Shown: positions 32,234 to 41,298 of the stretch, in pieces | How positions within the stretch are numbered: position 1 is the stretch's first letter | How the letters are laid out: every line of letters starts with the position of its first letter | Assembly: GCA_017454905.1 (NCBI GenBank) | Contig: JAFTCB010000007.1 | Span: forward strand, 62,001 to 126,000 | Direction: 5' to 3' | Length of the DNA: 64,000 nt | Source: Bacteroidales bacterium | GTDB lineage: Bacteria > Bacteroidota > Bacteroidia > Bacteroidales > UBA932 | The notes under the pieces: model-generated | What the model saw: the letters and a program-made list of their open reading frames with translations, nothing else | The model's database searches: none | What the model was told of the DNA's origin: nothing | Made by a program: the position numbers and the translations under genes

Positions 32234-33511
32234 TTATTTCTTGTGGGTCATGATGTCGAGGACCATCTTGTCGGTCTCCTGCATACCCACGGACCCCAGG
32301 CGGGTCAGATTGTGGATGCAACGGTCGACGTCATCCTCGATCAGTCCTTCGTAGCTACTTACCGTGTGATTCTGCACGGCCAGCATCGCGCTCAGGACAG
32401 CAGTTGACACACCGCTGCTGACCTTGAGCGCGCAACTGGGTTTGGCGCCGTCACAGACCATGCCCGCGAGGTTCGCGATCATGTTCTTGACGCTGTAGGA
32501 GACCTGCTCATAGCCGCCCCCCATCAGGTAGGTAATCCCGCAACTGCTGCCGGTAGAAGCCACCACGCAGCCGCACAGGCAGCTCAGCCGCCCCAGGCTC
32601 TGCTTGATGTAGATGGCCGTCAGGTGGCTCAGAACCAGGGCTCGGGTCAATTCTTCTTCCGTATTGTGATTCTCCCGGGCAAATACGACCACGGGCAGCG
32701 TGGCGGCGATGCCCTGGTTACCGCTGCCGGAATTGCTCATCACCGGGATCTTCGCACCCGCCATCCTCGCATCGCAGGCGCAGGAAGTGGCGCTGATGAT
32801 GTGGCTGAAGATCGAATCGCCCATGATGCCCTTGCCGAGCGGGCGGGAAAGAGTCTTGCCAAGTTCGTGCCCGTAATTGCCCTTCAGGGCCTCCTCCGCA
32901 GCCGCCTCATTGAGCCTGCGGGACTCGTTGATGAATTCGATATCCTCCAGGGGCGCCGTGGTGGCGAAATCGTAAACCCGGCGCAGGGTAAGCTCTTCGT
33001 CCGCTGCCTCCTCAGCCTGTGCACCCAGGCTGCCGCGCAGGTCGACAGGCTCCACACAAGGGCCCTCCAGGAAAACCAGCCGCGTATGGTCGCGGGCGAT
33101 AATGGCCCGCGAGCACTTCCCGCCACCCTTGCAGCTCACCTCGATATAAAGCACTTCTTTGCTTTCATGGGTCAGCCCGACGCAGATCCTGTCGCTAGCC
33201 AGCCACGCCTTCGCATCGTTGACGGCCTGCGGATTGACATCCTTGAGCACTTCCAGCTGATAGCAGCTCTTGCCGATCAGGGCGCCGAGGGCGATGGCGA
33301 TCGGCAGGCCGGTCATTCCCGTACCGGGAATACCGACGCCCATGGCGTTCTTGAGCATATTGGCACTGAGTTGCACGTCAATATGCTCCGGGCGCATGCC
33401 GAGCGCCTCCGTGGCATAGGCGGTGCAGAGGGCGACCGCCGCAGGCTCCGTGCAGCCAATGGCCGGCACGACCTCCCGCTTGATCAAGGCGATGATTTGC
33501 TGATTGTCCAT
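32234..33511 (-). CDS. UPF0597 / L-cysteine desulfidase-like protein
   Basis: 425 residues. The start region VVPAIGCTEPAAVALCTAYA carries the first cluster Cys, and further Cys residues at SCACDARM, GRLSCLCGC and GSSCGITYL fit an oxygen-sensitive [4Fe-4S] enzyme of the serine dehydratase alpha/CdsB type. Relatives degrade L-cysteine to pyruvate, ammonia and sulfide; other UPF0597 members are uncharacterised. The frame extends six codons upstream to 33529, but the -7 box covers those bases, so the start is the ATG at 33511. Cytoplasmic. It is transcribed separately from nhaA, whose terminator lies just upstream. Confidence 0.85.
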   Translation of the reverse strand: MDNQQIIALIKREVVPAIGCTEPAAVALCTAYATEALGMRPEHIDVQLSANMLKNAMGVGIPGTGMTGLPIAIALGALIGKSCYQLEVLKDVNPQAVNDAKAWLASDRICVGLTHESKEVLYIEVSCKGGGKCSRAIIARDHTRLVFLEGPCVEPVDLRGSLGAQAEEAADEELTLRRVYDFATTAPLEDIEFINESRRLNEAAAEEALKGNYGHELGKTLSRPLGKGIMGDSIFSHIISATSCACDARMAGAKIPVMSNSGSGNQGIAATLPVVVFARENHNTEEELTRALVLSHLTAIYIKQSLGRLSCLCGCVVASTGSSCGITYLMGGGYEQVSYSVKNMIANLAGMVCDGAKPSCALKVSSGVSTAVLSAMLAVQNHTVSSYEGLIEDDVDRCIHNLTRLGSVGMQETDKMVLDIMTHKK

Positions 33512-33516
33512 ATCTG

Positions 33517-33524
33517 CAAAGATA
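33517..33524 (-). promoter_or_regulatory. Promoter of the UPF0597 gene, giving an almost leaderless mRNA
   Basis: TATCTTTG on the minus strand, only 5 nt before the ATG at 33511. The transcript should therefore begin at or within a few bases of the start codon. Confidence 0.6.
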
Positions 33525-33553
33525 AGCATTCCGTTCCGGAAAACGGGTATAAA

Positions 33554-33589
33554 TGAGAACGGAATGGCAAAACTGCCATTCCGTTCTCA
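33554..33589 (-). terminator. Hairpin terminator after nhaA
   Basis: TGAGAACGGAATGGC pairs perfectly over 15 bp with GCCATTCCGTTCTCA around a 6-nt loop, 28 nt after the nhaA stop, followed by TTTAT on the minus strand. Shares the stem core ACGGAATGG with the hairpin at 30054. Confidence 0.8.
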
Positions 33590-33616
33590 AAAAGGGGCCG
33601 TTTCCGTGACGGCAAT

Positions 33617-35026
33617 CTATTTCCGTTTCGCCCCGATCTTCGAGACGATGCTGATCAGCACCGAGCCGAGGATGCCCGCGCAGACGGAGCCCATCAGGAC
33701 GGCAATCTTGCCGGCGTCGCGCAGGTGCATCATCACGTCCGGGGCCGTCTCCCCGAAGGAGAGCGTATCCACGAAGATAGACATCGTGAATCCGATACCG
33801 CCCAGGCAGGCCACGGCGAAGAACATCGGCCAGGTGGCCTTCTCCGGCATAGCACCCACCTTGCACTTGATGGCGAGCCAACTGAAAAGGGTGATGCCGA
33901 GCGGCTTGCCGAGCAGCAGGCCCAGGAAAATGCCCATCGAGACGCTGCCCAGGGCGGCGTCGTAGCTGAAAACATTGAAATAAGAAGGATCGCTGATCAC
34001 CACGCCGGCGTTGGCCAGGGCGAAGATCGGCATGATCAGGAAATTCACCCACGGGGTGAGGGCGTGCTCGACGCGGTAGCTCATGTCCATCGTACCGTGG
34101 GCAATCTGCTCCAGCTTGCGCAGGGCATGCTTCTGCGGCCCGTTGGGGAAGGGCTCCTCGTCAATGCCTTCCATCTTTTCGAGCAGCTCGAGATAGTGGT
34201 TGCGCTTGTGGATGTACTGGGCCTTGTTGTACAGCGAATGGGAAGGGATCAGGAAGGCCATCACCACACCGGACATCGTGGCGTGGATGCCGCTGTAGTA
34301 GAAGAGACCCCACACCGCGGCAGCGCAGAGGAGATAGGGGAACATCCGCTTCTCTCCGAGGCGGCGCAGCAGCAGGGCCAGCAGGATCACGAGCACGGCG
34401 ATGCCGAGCAGGACGAAATTGATCTTGCCGCCGTAGAAGAGGGCCACGACCAGGATGGCGATCAGGTCATCCGCAATGGCGAGGGCCGTCAGGAAGACTT
34501 TAAGCGATACGGGGACCTTGTCGCCCAGCATGGAGAGGATGCAGACGGCGAAGGCGATATCCGTCGCCGTCGGGATGCCCCAGCCGCTGGCGGCCTGCGT
34601 CCCGTGGTTGATCAGCGTGTAGATGAGCGCCGGGGCGATCACGCCGCCGAATGCGGCAATCACCGGCAGCATCGCCTTCTTGGGGGAGGAAAGCTCCCCG
34701 TGGGCAATCTCACGCCGGATCTCCAGACCGACCGTGAAGAAGAAGATCACCATCAGGATGTCGTTAATGAACTTCTCGACGGTCAGGTCGCGCGGGAAGA
34801 GCACATCCACCAGTCCGTCTTCGCTGTGGAAGTGAAGCTGGATGTGGGTCTCCAGGATATCGTGGTAGAGTTCACGGGTGAAGGGGAGGTTGGCGAGCAG
34901 CATCGCCACGAGCACGCAGACCATCAGCAGGACGCCCTGGAACCAGGGCTTTTTCGTCAATCGGTCGCTGCGTTTGTTGAATTGCAATACACCTTTGTTC
35001 CAGGTGTATATCGGAATCAGTCTCAT
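33617..35026 (-). CDS. nhaA: Na+/H+ antiporter NhaA
   Basis: A 469-residue inner-membrane antiporter that exchanges internal Na+ for external protons. Around a dozen hydrophobic helices, with the ion-binding Asp pair in ALAIADDLIAILVVAL, the unwound-helix motif PTATDIAFAVCIL and the conserved VGLEIRREIAHGEL. A hydrophilic loop (HKRNHYLELLEKMEGIDEE) in the middle and a roughly 80-residue extension over the E. coli protein are normal for Bacteroidetes members. The start is the ATG at 35026, behind a -7 box embedded in the palindrome at 35036. Confidence 0.95.
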   Translation of the reverse strand: MRLIPIYTWNKGVLQFNKRSDRLTKKPWFQGVLLMVCVLVAMLLANLPFTRELYHDILETHIQLHFHSEDGLVDVLFPRDLTVEKFINDILMVIFFFTVGLEIRREIAHGELSSPKKAMLPVIAAFGGVIAPALIYTLINHGTQAASGWGIPTATDIAFAVCILSMLGDKVPVSLKVFLTALAIADDLIAILVVALFYGGKINFVLLGIAVLVILLALLLRRLGEKRMFPYLLCAAAVWGLFYYSGIHATMSGVVMAFLIPSHSLYNKAQYIHKRNHYLELLEKMEGIDEEPFPNGPQKHALRKLEQIAHGTMDMSYRVEHALTPWVNFLIMPIFALANAGVVISDPSYFNVFSYDAALGSVSMGIFLGLLLGKPLGITLFSWLAIKCKVGAMPEKATWPMFFAVACLGGIGFTMSIFVDTLSFGETAPDVMMHLRDAGKIAVLMGSVCAGILGSVLISIVSKIGAKRK

Positions 35027-35035
35027 ATCAAAAAT

Positions 35036-35068
35036 GCTACCTTTGCGTGAAGCGGGCGCAAAGGTAGC
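35036..35068. terminator. Palindrome acting as dnaN-operon terminator and carrying the nhaA -7 box
   Basis: GCTACCTTTGCG, 9-nt spacer, CGCAAAGGTAGC: a perfect 12-bp inverted repeat. On the minus strand it lies 28 nt after the exonuclease stop and is followed by ATTTTTG, a terminator layout. The same arm contains TACCTTTG (35059-35066 on the minus strand), an exact -7 box 33 nt before nhaA. Confidence 0.6.
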
Positions 35069-35095
35069 ACTTTATCTGCGAAAAACCAACCGGAC

Positions 35096-35956
35096 TCAGA
35101 ACAGCCGGCCGTTCCATTTGGCGGCCAGCCGCTCACGCTTGAACTGCTCTTCGAGCTTAGCGAACTGGGCCTTGGTGTCGAGGGTGAAACTGCCTTGCTG
35201 GATCCATGCGAAATAGGAAGGATCCGTGTCGAATACCTGCTTGGCGGTCTTGCCCTTGTGCTTGCCGAAATTGATCAGGATCTCGCCTTTGTCGTCCTGG
35301 ATCAGGTGTCCGGAGAAGTCCACGTATTTCTTGCCGACGAAGGCGGCGAGGGAAGCGACATCGTTCTTGAGGACCTGCTCCCGGTGCTTGTCGGGCTCCT
35401 GGTAGCGGTCGAGCTGGGCCTTGAGCACCTCGTAGGTCGCCACCGTGTCGGCTTCGGCACTGTGGGCGTTCTCGAAGTCTTCGCCACCGCAGTAGAAACG
35501 GTAGGCGGCGCGCAGGTTGCGCGGCTCCATCGCGTGGTAGATGTTCTGCACGTCCACCATCAGCGGGCTGTGCAGGTCCACCTGGAGGTCCTTGCCGGCC
35601 AGTTTGACACGCTCGAACTCCTCGGCCAGCATCGGAAGGTCGAACTTCGCGGAATTGAATCCCGCGAGGTCGCTGTCGCGGAGCCAGTCCGCGACCTCTT
35701 CCGCCACGGCGAAGAAGGTCGGGCAGTCCACCAGCATGTCATCGGTGATGCCGTTGACCTTGGAAGCCTCGGGGTTGATGGGACGCTGGCAGCGGCGCTC
35801 ATAGTCCCAGGGCTTGATGCGCCAGGTCTTGATACGCTCCTCCCCGCCTGGGAAAACCTTCACGAAACTGAGTTCGATGATGGAATCCGCGGGGATGTTG
35901 AGGCCGGTGCTCTCGATATCGAAGAAAAGCAGCGGCCGGGTCAGATTCAGTTGCAT
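35096..35956 (-). CDS. DEDDh 3'-5' exonuclease (DnaQ-like) with DUF3820-like tail
   Basis: 286 residues. The exonuclease core shows LLFFDIESTG (ExoI with Asp and Glu), GITDDM, GFNSAKFDLPML (ExoII) and HSAEADTVATYEV (ExoIII, DEDDh type). Residues about 215-260 form a small DUF3820-like module (LINFGKHKGKTAKQVF, YFAWIQQ) common in this protein's Bacteroidetes relatives. It probably trims or proofreads DNA 3' ends; a role as polymerase proofreading subunit is suggested by its position 9 nt after dnaN. Confidence 0.9.
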   Translation of the reverse strand: MQLNLTRPLLFFDIESTGLNIPADSIIELSFVKVFPGGEERIKTWRIKPWDYERRCQRPINPEASKVNGITDDMLVDCPTFFAVAEEVADWLRDSDLAGFNSAKFDLPMLAEEFERVKLAGKDLQVDLHSPLMVDVQNIYHAMEPRNLRAAYRFYCGGEDFENAHSAEADTVATYEVLKAQLDRYQEPDKHREQVLKNDVASLAAFVGKKYVDFSGHLIQDDKGEILINFGKHKGKTAKQVFDTDPSYFAWIQQGSFTLDTKAQFAKLEEQFKRERLAAKWNGRLF

Positions 35957-35965
35957 AAGAATACC

Positions 35966-37087
35966 TTAGGACACCATGATCGGCATCAGGATGCCGCAGA
36001 TCTTCTCGCTCTCTTCCTCCTCTTCCGCCGGGACGATCAGGGCGGCGCGGCGCGGGTCCGCAAACTTCATCACGACGGTCCCGCAGGTCATGTTGCTGAG
36101 GATCTCGATGAGGAACGAGGACTTGAACCCGATCCCGAGTTCGGCGCCGTTGTAGTCGCAGGAGAGTTTCTCATAGGCGGCCAGGGCGAAGCCGAGGTCC
36201 TGGGCGGTGATTTCGATCTGTCCGGGCTTGAGGTCGAACTTGATGTGGTTGGATGCCTTGTTGGCGCAGACGGCGACGCGACGGACCGTGTTGAGCAGCT
36301 GCGCGCGGTCGATCTTGAGGATGTTGGCGTTGTTCTGCGGGATGACCTTGCGGTACTCCGGGAATTTGCCGACGATCAGGCGGCAGACCATCATCGTCTC
36401 GCCGATGGTGAAGACCACGGTGGAGGAGTCGAAGGCGATGGTAACGTCCTCGTCGTCCTTGTCGATGATGCTCTTGAGCACGCCGGCCGGTTTCTTGTGG
36501 AGGATGAAGGAAGCCTTCTCCGCCGTCTTGAAGGCGCGGGTGGTGTAGCAGATGAGCTTGTGGGAGTCGGAGGCCACGAGCGTGGTGCTCTCGACGTCCA
36601 TGTCGAAGAAGATACCGTTCATCGCGGGACGCATCTCGTCATCCGCGGTCGCATAGATCGTATTGCTGATGCCTTCGGCGAGGACCGAAGCCGGCACGCT
36701 GGCGCTGAGGGCGTCTTCGCCGGCCCCCTTGATCTCGGGGTAATCCGCCGCCGGGAAATAGGGGAGGGAGGAATTACCGTTGCTCCAGATGCACTCGAAG
36801 GATCCTTCGCCGGCCGTCTTGATGGTGACGGGCTGGTCGGGCAGGGCCTTCAGCAGGTCGATCATCTGCCGGGCCGGGACGGCGATGCTTCCTTCTTCGG
36901 CCGTACCTTCCACGGGCACCACCGTCCGGAGCGTCAGCTCCTGGTCGGAGGCAGTGATCTCGAGCTGCCCGTCCTTGAGGACGAAGAGAAAATTCTCCAG
37001 GATGGGGAGGGCGGTTTTGGCGGGGATCGCCTTGGAGACATCCAGGACGCCCTTGAGCAGTCCGGCACTAGAAACGTTGAATTCCAT
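35966..37087 (-). CDS. dnaN: DNA polymerase III beta sliding clamp
   Basis: The 373-residue protein is a full-length beta clamp with the three repeated domains and landmarks VSKAIPAKTALPILENFLF, VPARQMIDLLKALPD and the C-terminal PIMVS (usual MPM-type end). It holds the replicative polymerase on DNA. It is the first gene of an operon with the exonuclease and has a clear -7 box 45 nt upstream; it is not next to dnaA in this window. Confidence 0.96.
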   Translation of the reverse strand: MEFNVSSAGLLKGVLDVSKAIPAKTALPILENFLFVLKDGQLEITASDQELTLRTVVPVEGTAEEGSIAVPARQMIDLLKALPDQPVTIKTAGEGSFECIWSNGNSSLPYFPAADYPEIKGAGEDALSASVPASVLAEGISNTIYATADDEMRPAMNGIFFDMDVESTTLVASDSHKLICYTTRAFKTAEKASFILHKKPAGVLKSIIDKDDEDVTIAFDSSTVVFTIGETMMVCRLIVGKFPEYRKVIPQNNANILKIDRAQLLNTVRRVAVCANKASNHIKFDLKPGQIEITAQDLGFALAAYEKLSCDYNGAELGIGFKSSFLIEILSNMTCGTVVMKFADPRRAALIVPAEEEEESEKICGILMPIMVS

Positions 37088-37131
37088 ATCAGATTCTTTT
37101 AATAATTCAATTGGTTAAAACTTCATTCTCG

Positions 37132-37139
37132 CAAAATTA
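37132..37139 (-). promoter_or_regulatory. Promoter of dnaN
   Basis: TAATTTTG on the minus strand matches TAnnTTTG; leader of roughly 40 nt. Confidence 0.55.
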
Positions 37140-37210
37140 ACAAATTATTCTCTTATTTTGGCATATATTTTGACTTTTTAAGACGCGGACAAAACTTAAA
37201 ATCATATAAT

Positions 37211-38632
37211 ATGAAGAAAGGCATTCTTACAGTTGTTCTTTCGGTGCTTTTGAGCGGCCTGACCGCTTACGGTATCGTGAAATCCACGGCGCCCGCCCAG
37301 AGCGAGGCGCAGCAAGTCGTTTATTCTCCTGACGGCCAGACCGTCCGTACTGTCAATTTGTCACTGTCCGACTATCCCGACTTTACCTATGCGGCCGAGA
37401 ACGCCGTCGAGGCGGTCGTCTACGTCAAGGTGACCGTCAAGTCCCAGCAGCAACAGCAGTACATCGACCCGTTCTTCCGTTTCTTCTTCGGCGACGAGGG
37501 GATGGGCGGCGGCCGTGAGCGCCAGGGCAGCGGGTCCGGTGTCATCATCCGCCCGGACGGCTATATCGTGACGAACAACCACGTGGTCAGCAACGCGACC
37601 AAGATCGAGGTGACCCTCAATAACAACAAGACCTACGAAGCCACCGTCATCGGGACAGACCCGGCAACGGACGTCGCCCTGATCAAGATCGACGCCAGCG
37701 GCCTGCCCGTCGTGCAGTTCGCCGACTCCGACAAGCTCCGCCTGGGCGAGTGGGTGCTGGCCATCGGCAGCCCGCTGGGCGAGGAGCTCCGCTCCACCAT
37801 CACCGCCGGTATCGTGAGCGCCAAGGGCCGCTCGATGCCCAACTACGACGGTGAATTCAAGATCGAATCCTTCATCCAGACCGATGCGGCCGTCAATCCG
37901 GGCAACTCCGGCGGCGCCCTGGTCAACAAGGAGGGCGAACTGGTGGGTATCAACACCGCCATCGTCTCCACGACCGGTTCCTATACGGGCTATTCCTTCG
38001 CGGTCCCTTCCAATATCGTCAAGAAGGTGGTCAGCGACCTGATCGACTTCGGTTCCGTCAAGCGCGCCATGCTGGGCATCACCGGCGGTACGATCACTGA
38101 GGAACTTGCCAAGAAGCTGAATCTCTCCAGCCCGGAGGGCGTCTATGTGAGCGAGATCGTCAAGGGGGCCGCGGCCGACAAGGCCGGCATCAAGGCCGAG
38201 GACGTGATCCTCAGCATCGACGGGACCAAGACCGCCACGATGCCCGAACTCCAGGCCAAGGTGAATTCCTACCATCCCGGCGACAAGGCCAGCGTGCAGG
38301 TCTTCCGCGGCGGCAAGACGATGGACGTCCAGGTCGAATTCACGGACGGCAGCGTCAAGGACGGTACGGTGAGCAGCGATGGGACCGTGGCCTTCTACGG
38401 CGCCCAGCTCAAGGCGGTCGAGAACGGCGTGCTGATCGTCTCTGCCGGCAACGGCAAGGTGGCCCGCGCCGGCGGCGAGGACGGCTTCATCATCCGCTAT
38501 GTCAACGACCAGAAGGTCAGCAAGCCGCAGGATGTTATCGACATCGCCAAGAAGAGCAAGCGCTCCATCTTCATCGAGGGCGTCACGGCCAACGGCCGTC
38601 CGGGCTACTTCGGCTTCGGCAAGGACGAGTAG
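37211..38632 (+). CDS. HtrA/DegP-type periplasmic serine protease
   Basis: 473 residues with a signal or anchor helix at the N-terminus (ILTVVLSVLLSGLTAYGIV). The trypsin-like domain has the catalytic triad His in VTNNHVVS, Asp in TDPATDVALIKI and Ser in NPGNSGGALVN, followed by PDZ domain 1 (LNLSSPEGVYVSEIV, ADKAGIKAEDVILSIDG) and a second, weaker PDZ-like region. It degrades or refolds misfolded envelope proteins. A T-rich TATATTTTG lies about 40 nt upstream but does not match the -7 box exactly. A hairpin terminator separates it from rpoD. Confidence 0.94.
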   Translation: MKKGILTVVLSVLLSGLTAYGIVKSTAPAQSEAQQVVYSPDGQTVRTVNLSLSDYPDFTYAAENAVEAVVYVKVTVKSQQQQQYIDPFFRFFFGDEGMGGGRERQGSGSGVIIRPDGYIVTNNHVVSNATKIEVTLNNNKTYEATVIGTDPATDVALIKIDASGLPVVQFADSDKLRLGEWVLAIGSPLGEELRSTITAGIVSAKGRSMPNYDGEFKIESFIQTDAAVNPGNSGGALVNKEGELVGINTAIVSTTGSYTGYSFAVPSNIVKKVVSDLIDFGSVKRAMLGITGGTITEELAKKLNLSSPEGVYVSEIVKGAAADKAGIKAEDVILSIDGTKTATMPELQAKVNSYHPGDKASVQVFRGGKTMDVQVEFTDGSVKDGTVSSDGTVAFYGAQLKAVENGVLIVSAGNGKVARAGGEDGFIIRYVNDQKVSKPQDVIDIAKKSKRSIFIEGVTANGRPGYFGFGKDE

Positions 38633-38655
38633 GCTGTTGAAAACTAATCGGAAAA

Positions 38656-38688
38656 AATCCCGCGGAAGTGTGAAACTTACGCGGGATT
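38656..38688 (+). terminator. Hairpin terminator after the htrA-type gene
   Basis: AATCCCGCG (38656-38664) pairs with CGCGGGATT (38680-38688); the inner bases AAGT and ACTT add to the stem. Only a weak T-run follows. It is 23 nt after the stop codon. Confidence 0.65.
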
Positions 38689-38707
38689 GTTCCGTATAAT
38701 TGGGTGT

Positions 38708-39568
38708 ATGAGACAGCTGAAAATCACAAAATCCATTACCAACCGCGAGAGCGCATCCCTGGATAAATACCTCCAGGAGATCGGCCGCGAAGAGTTGGTG
38801 TCCCCCGAAGAGGAAGTTGAACTTGCCCAGCGCATCCGCAAGGGTGACGAAGAGGCCCTGGAGAAACTGACGCGCGCGACCCTGCGTTTCGTCGTCTCCG
38901 TCGCGAAACAGTACCAGAACCAGGGCCTGAGCCTGCCCGACCTGATCAACGAGGGCAACCTCGGCCTGATCAAGGCCGCCGAGAAATTCGACGAGACCCG
39001 CGGCTTCAAATTCATCTCCTATGCCGTGTGGTGGATCCGCCAGTCCATCCTGCAGGCCCTTGCCGAGCAGAGCCGCATCGTGCGTCTCCCGCTCAACCAG
39101 GTGGGCTCGCTGAACAAGATCAACAAGGCCCTCGGCAAATTCGAGCAGGAAAACGAGCGCCAGCCGTCCACCGATGAGCTGGCCGACATGATCGATATCC
39201 CCAAGGACAAGATCGCCGATACGCTCCGCGTGTCCGGCCGCCACGTCAGCGTGGACGCCCCGTTCGTCGAGGGCGAAGACAACAGCCTGCTGGACGTGCT
39301 GCCCAACGATGACTCTCCGAGCGCCGACCGGGGCCTGACCAACGAGTCCCTCAGCACGGAGATCGAGCGTGCGCTGCAGATCCTCACCCCGCGTGAGCGC
39401 GAAATCATCAAGTCCTTCTTCGGCATCGGCTGCCAGGAGATGACCCTGGAAGAGATCGGCGAGAAACTGGACCTGACCCGCGAACGCGTGCGCCAGATCA
39501 AGGAGAAGGCGATCCGCAAGCTCAAGAAACCCTCTGCCAGCAAACTTCTCAAGACCTACCTCGGCTGA
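38708..39568 (+). CDS. rpoD: Primary RNA polymerase sigma factor, Bacteroidetes type
   Basis: 286 residues starting [20 protein letters not shown], the standard N-terminus of the short Bacteroidetes sigma-70 (no region 1.1 or large insertion). Region 2 shows [20 protein letters not shown] and [15 protein letters not shown], region 3 follows, and region 4 has [14 protein letters not shown] and [15 protein letters not shown]. It directs transcription from the TAnnTTTG promoters seen across the window. The ATG at 38708 is chosen over an upstream TTG in the same frame. The stop overlaps the argS start. Confidence 0.97.
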   Translation: MRQLKITKSITNRESASLDKYLQEIGREELVSPEEEVELAQRIRKGDEEALEKLTRATLRFVVSVAKQYQNQGLSLPDLINEGNLGLIKAAEKFDETRGFKFISYAVWWIRQSILQALAEQSRIVRLPLNQVGSLNKINKALGKFEQENERQPSTDELADMIDIPKDKIADTLRVSGRHVSVDAPFVEGEDNSLLDVLPNDDSPSADRGLTNESLSTEIERALQILTPREREIIKSFFGIGCQEMTLEEIGEKLDLTRERVRQIKEKAIRKLKKPSASKLLKTYLG

Positions 39569-41298
39569 TGACACCGGAGCAATTCCTTGCCGCGAAGGCC
39601 TCAGAGGCCATCAAGGCGCTTTATAACGCCGATGTCGATCCCGCCACCCTCCAGGTTCAGGTGACCCGGAAGGAGTTCGAAGGAGATTTCACCCTGGTCG
39701 TCTTCCCGCTGCTGCGCGTGACGCGCCAGAGTCCGGATGCGACGGGCTGCGCCCTGGGCGACTGGCTGGTAGCCAACTGCCCGGAAGTGAGCGCATACAA
39801 CTCCGTCAAGGGCTTCCTGAACCTCAGCCTTTCCAATATCTATTGGCGCGAGGCCCTGGCGGCGATTGCCGGGGATCCCGCGTACGGACAGCTGCCCTCC
39901 ACGGGTCGCCGCGTGATGGTCGAGTTCTCCTCGCCCAACACCAACAAGCCCCTGCATCTCGGCCATATCCGCAACAACCTGCTGGGCGCCTCCGTGTCCG
40001 ACCTGCTCAAGGCGGCCGGCGACGAGGTGATCAAGGCCACGCTGGTCAACGACCGCGGCGTGCACATCTGCAAATCGATGTACGCCTGGGAGCAGCGTTT
40101 CAACGGCGCCACGCCGGAGAGCACCGGCAAGAAGGGCGACCACCTCGTGGGCGATTGCTACGTGGAGTTCGCCAAGATGGAGAAGGAAGACCCTTCCGTG
40201 ATGGACAAGGTCCACGAGATGCTGGTCAAGTGGGAGGAGGGCGATCCTGCCGTCCGCCGTCTCTGGGAGATTATGAACGGCTGGGTGTTCGCCGGCTTCG
40301 AGCAGACCTACAAGGCCCTCGGCATCACCTTCGACCGCACGTATTACGAGCATGAGACCTACCTGCTCGGCAAGGAACTGGTGCAGCGGGGCCTGGACAT
40401 GGGTGTCTTCGTCAAGGATCCGGACGGATCCGTGTGGTGCGACCTCACCGCCGACGGACTGGACCGCAAGCTCCTGCTCCGCTCCGACGGCACCTCCGTG
40501 TATATCACGCAGGACCTCGGCACGGCCGAGCGCCGCTTCAGCGAATACAAGCTGGACTCCCATATCTATGTGGTCGGCGATGAGCAGAACTACCATTTCC
40601 AGGTGCTCAAGCTGATCCTGAAGAAACTCGGTTTCGACTGGGCCGACCAGATCTTCCACCTGTCCTATGGGATGGTGGAGCTCCCCGAGGGCAAGATGAA
40701 GTCTCGCGAGGGGACGGTCGTGGACGCTGACGACCTGATCGAGAAGATGTACGAGGAAGCCAAGGCGACTTCCGAGGAGAGCGGCAAACTCGAGGGGATC
40801 AGCGACGAGGAGAAGGAGCGGCTCTACCGCCAGATCGGGCTGGGCGCGCTCAAGTACTTCATCCTCAAGGTGGATCCCAAGAAGAAGATGCTCTTCAACC
40901 CGAAGGAGTCCATCGACTTCAACGGCAACACGGGGCCCTTCATCCAGTATACGCACGCCCGCATCTGCTCCATCCTGCGCAAGGCGGAGGAGCAGCTGAT
41001 CACCGCGGCGCTCAATCCCGAAGTGGAGCTGAGCCCCAAGGAGGTGCGCCTGGTCAAGATCCTGGGGGCCTACCCGCAGAAGGTAGCCGAGGCTGCTGCT
41101 GCGCTCTCTCCCGCCGTCATCGCGAACTACTGCTATGACCTGGCGAAGGAGTTCAACCAGTATTATCACGAAACTCCGGTCCTCAAGGAGCCCGACCGGG
41201 AGGTCCTCAAGATGCGTCTCGAACTGATCTCCACGCTGGCTTCCGTGCTGCGCCGGGGCATGAAGATCCTGGGCATTGACTTACCGGACAGAATGTAA
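39568..41298 (+). CDS. argS: Arginyl-tRNA synthetase
   Basis: The 576-residue class I synthetase charges tRNA-Arg. The N-terminal additional domain precedes the HIGH-type motif SSPNTNKPLHLGHIRNN (about residues 118-134); the KMSKS-equivalent is the degenerate KMKSREGTVVDADDL usual for ArgS; the C-terminal anticodon-binding domain ends LRRGMKILGIDLPDRM. ATG overlaps the rpoD stop by one base (TGATG), and its own 3' end overlaps ygiQ by 23 nt. Confidence 0.97.
   Translation: MTPEQFLAAKASEAIKALYNADVDPATLQVQVTRKEFEGDFTLVVFPLLRVTRQSPDATGCALGDWLVANCPEVSAYNSVKGFLNLSLSNIYWREALAAIAGDPAYGQLPSTGRRVMVEFSSPNTNKPLHLGHIRNNLLGASVSDLLKAAGDEVIKATLVNDRGVHICKSMYAWEQRFNGATPESTGKKGDHLVGDCYVEFAKMEKEDPSVMDKVHEMLVKWEEGDPAVRRLWEIMNGWVFAGFEQTYKALGITFDRTYYEHETYLLGKELVQRGLDMGVFVKDPDGSVWCDLTADGLDRKLLLRSDGTSVYITQDLGTAERRFSEYKLDSHIYVVGDEQNYHFQVLKLILKKLGFDWADQIFHLSYGMVELPEGKMKSREGTVVDADDLIEKMYEEAKATSEESGKLEGISDEEKERLYRQIGLGALKYFILKVDPKKKMLFNPKESIDFNGNTGPFIQYTHARICSILRKAEEQLITAALNPEVELSPKEVRLVKILGAYPQKVAEAAAALSPAVIANYCYDLAKEFNQYYHETPVLKEPDREVLKMRLELISTLASVLRRGMKILGIDLPDRM

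Noticed and set aside
37361-39574. 737-residue minus-strand open frame across htrA and rpoD
   Set aside because: It spans two real genes and the terminator between them; no recognisable domain.
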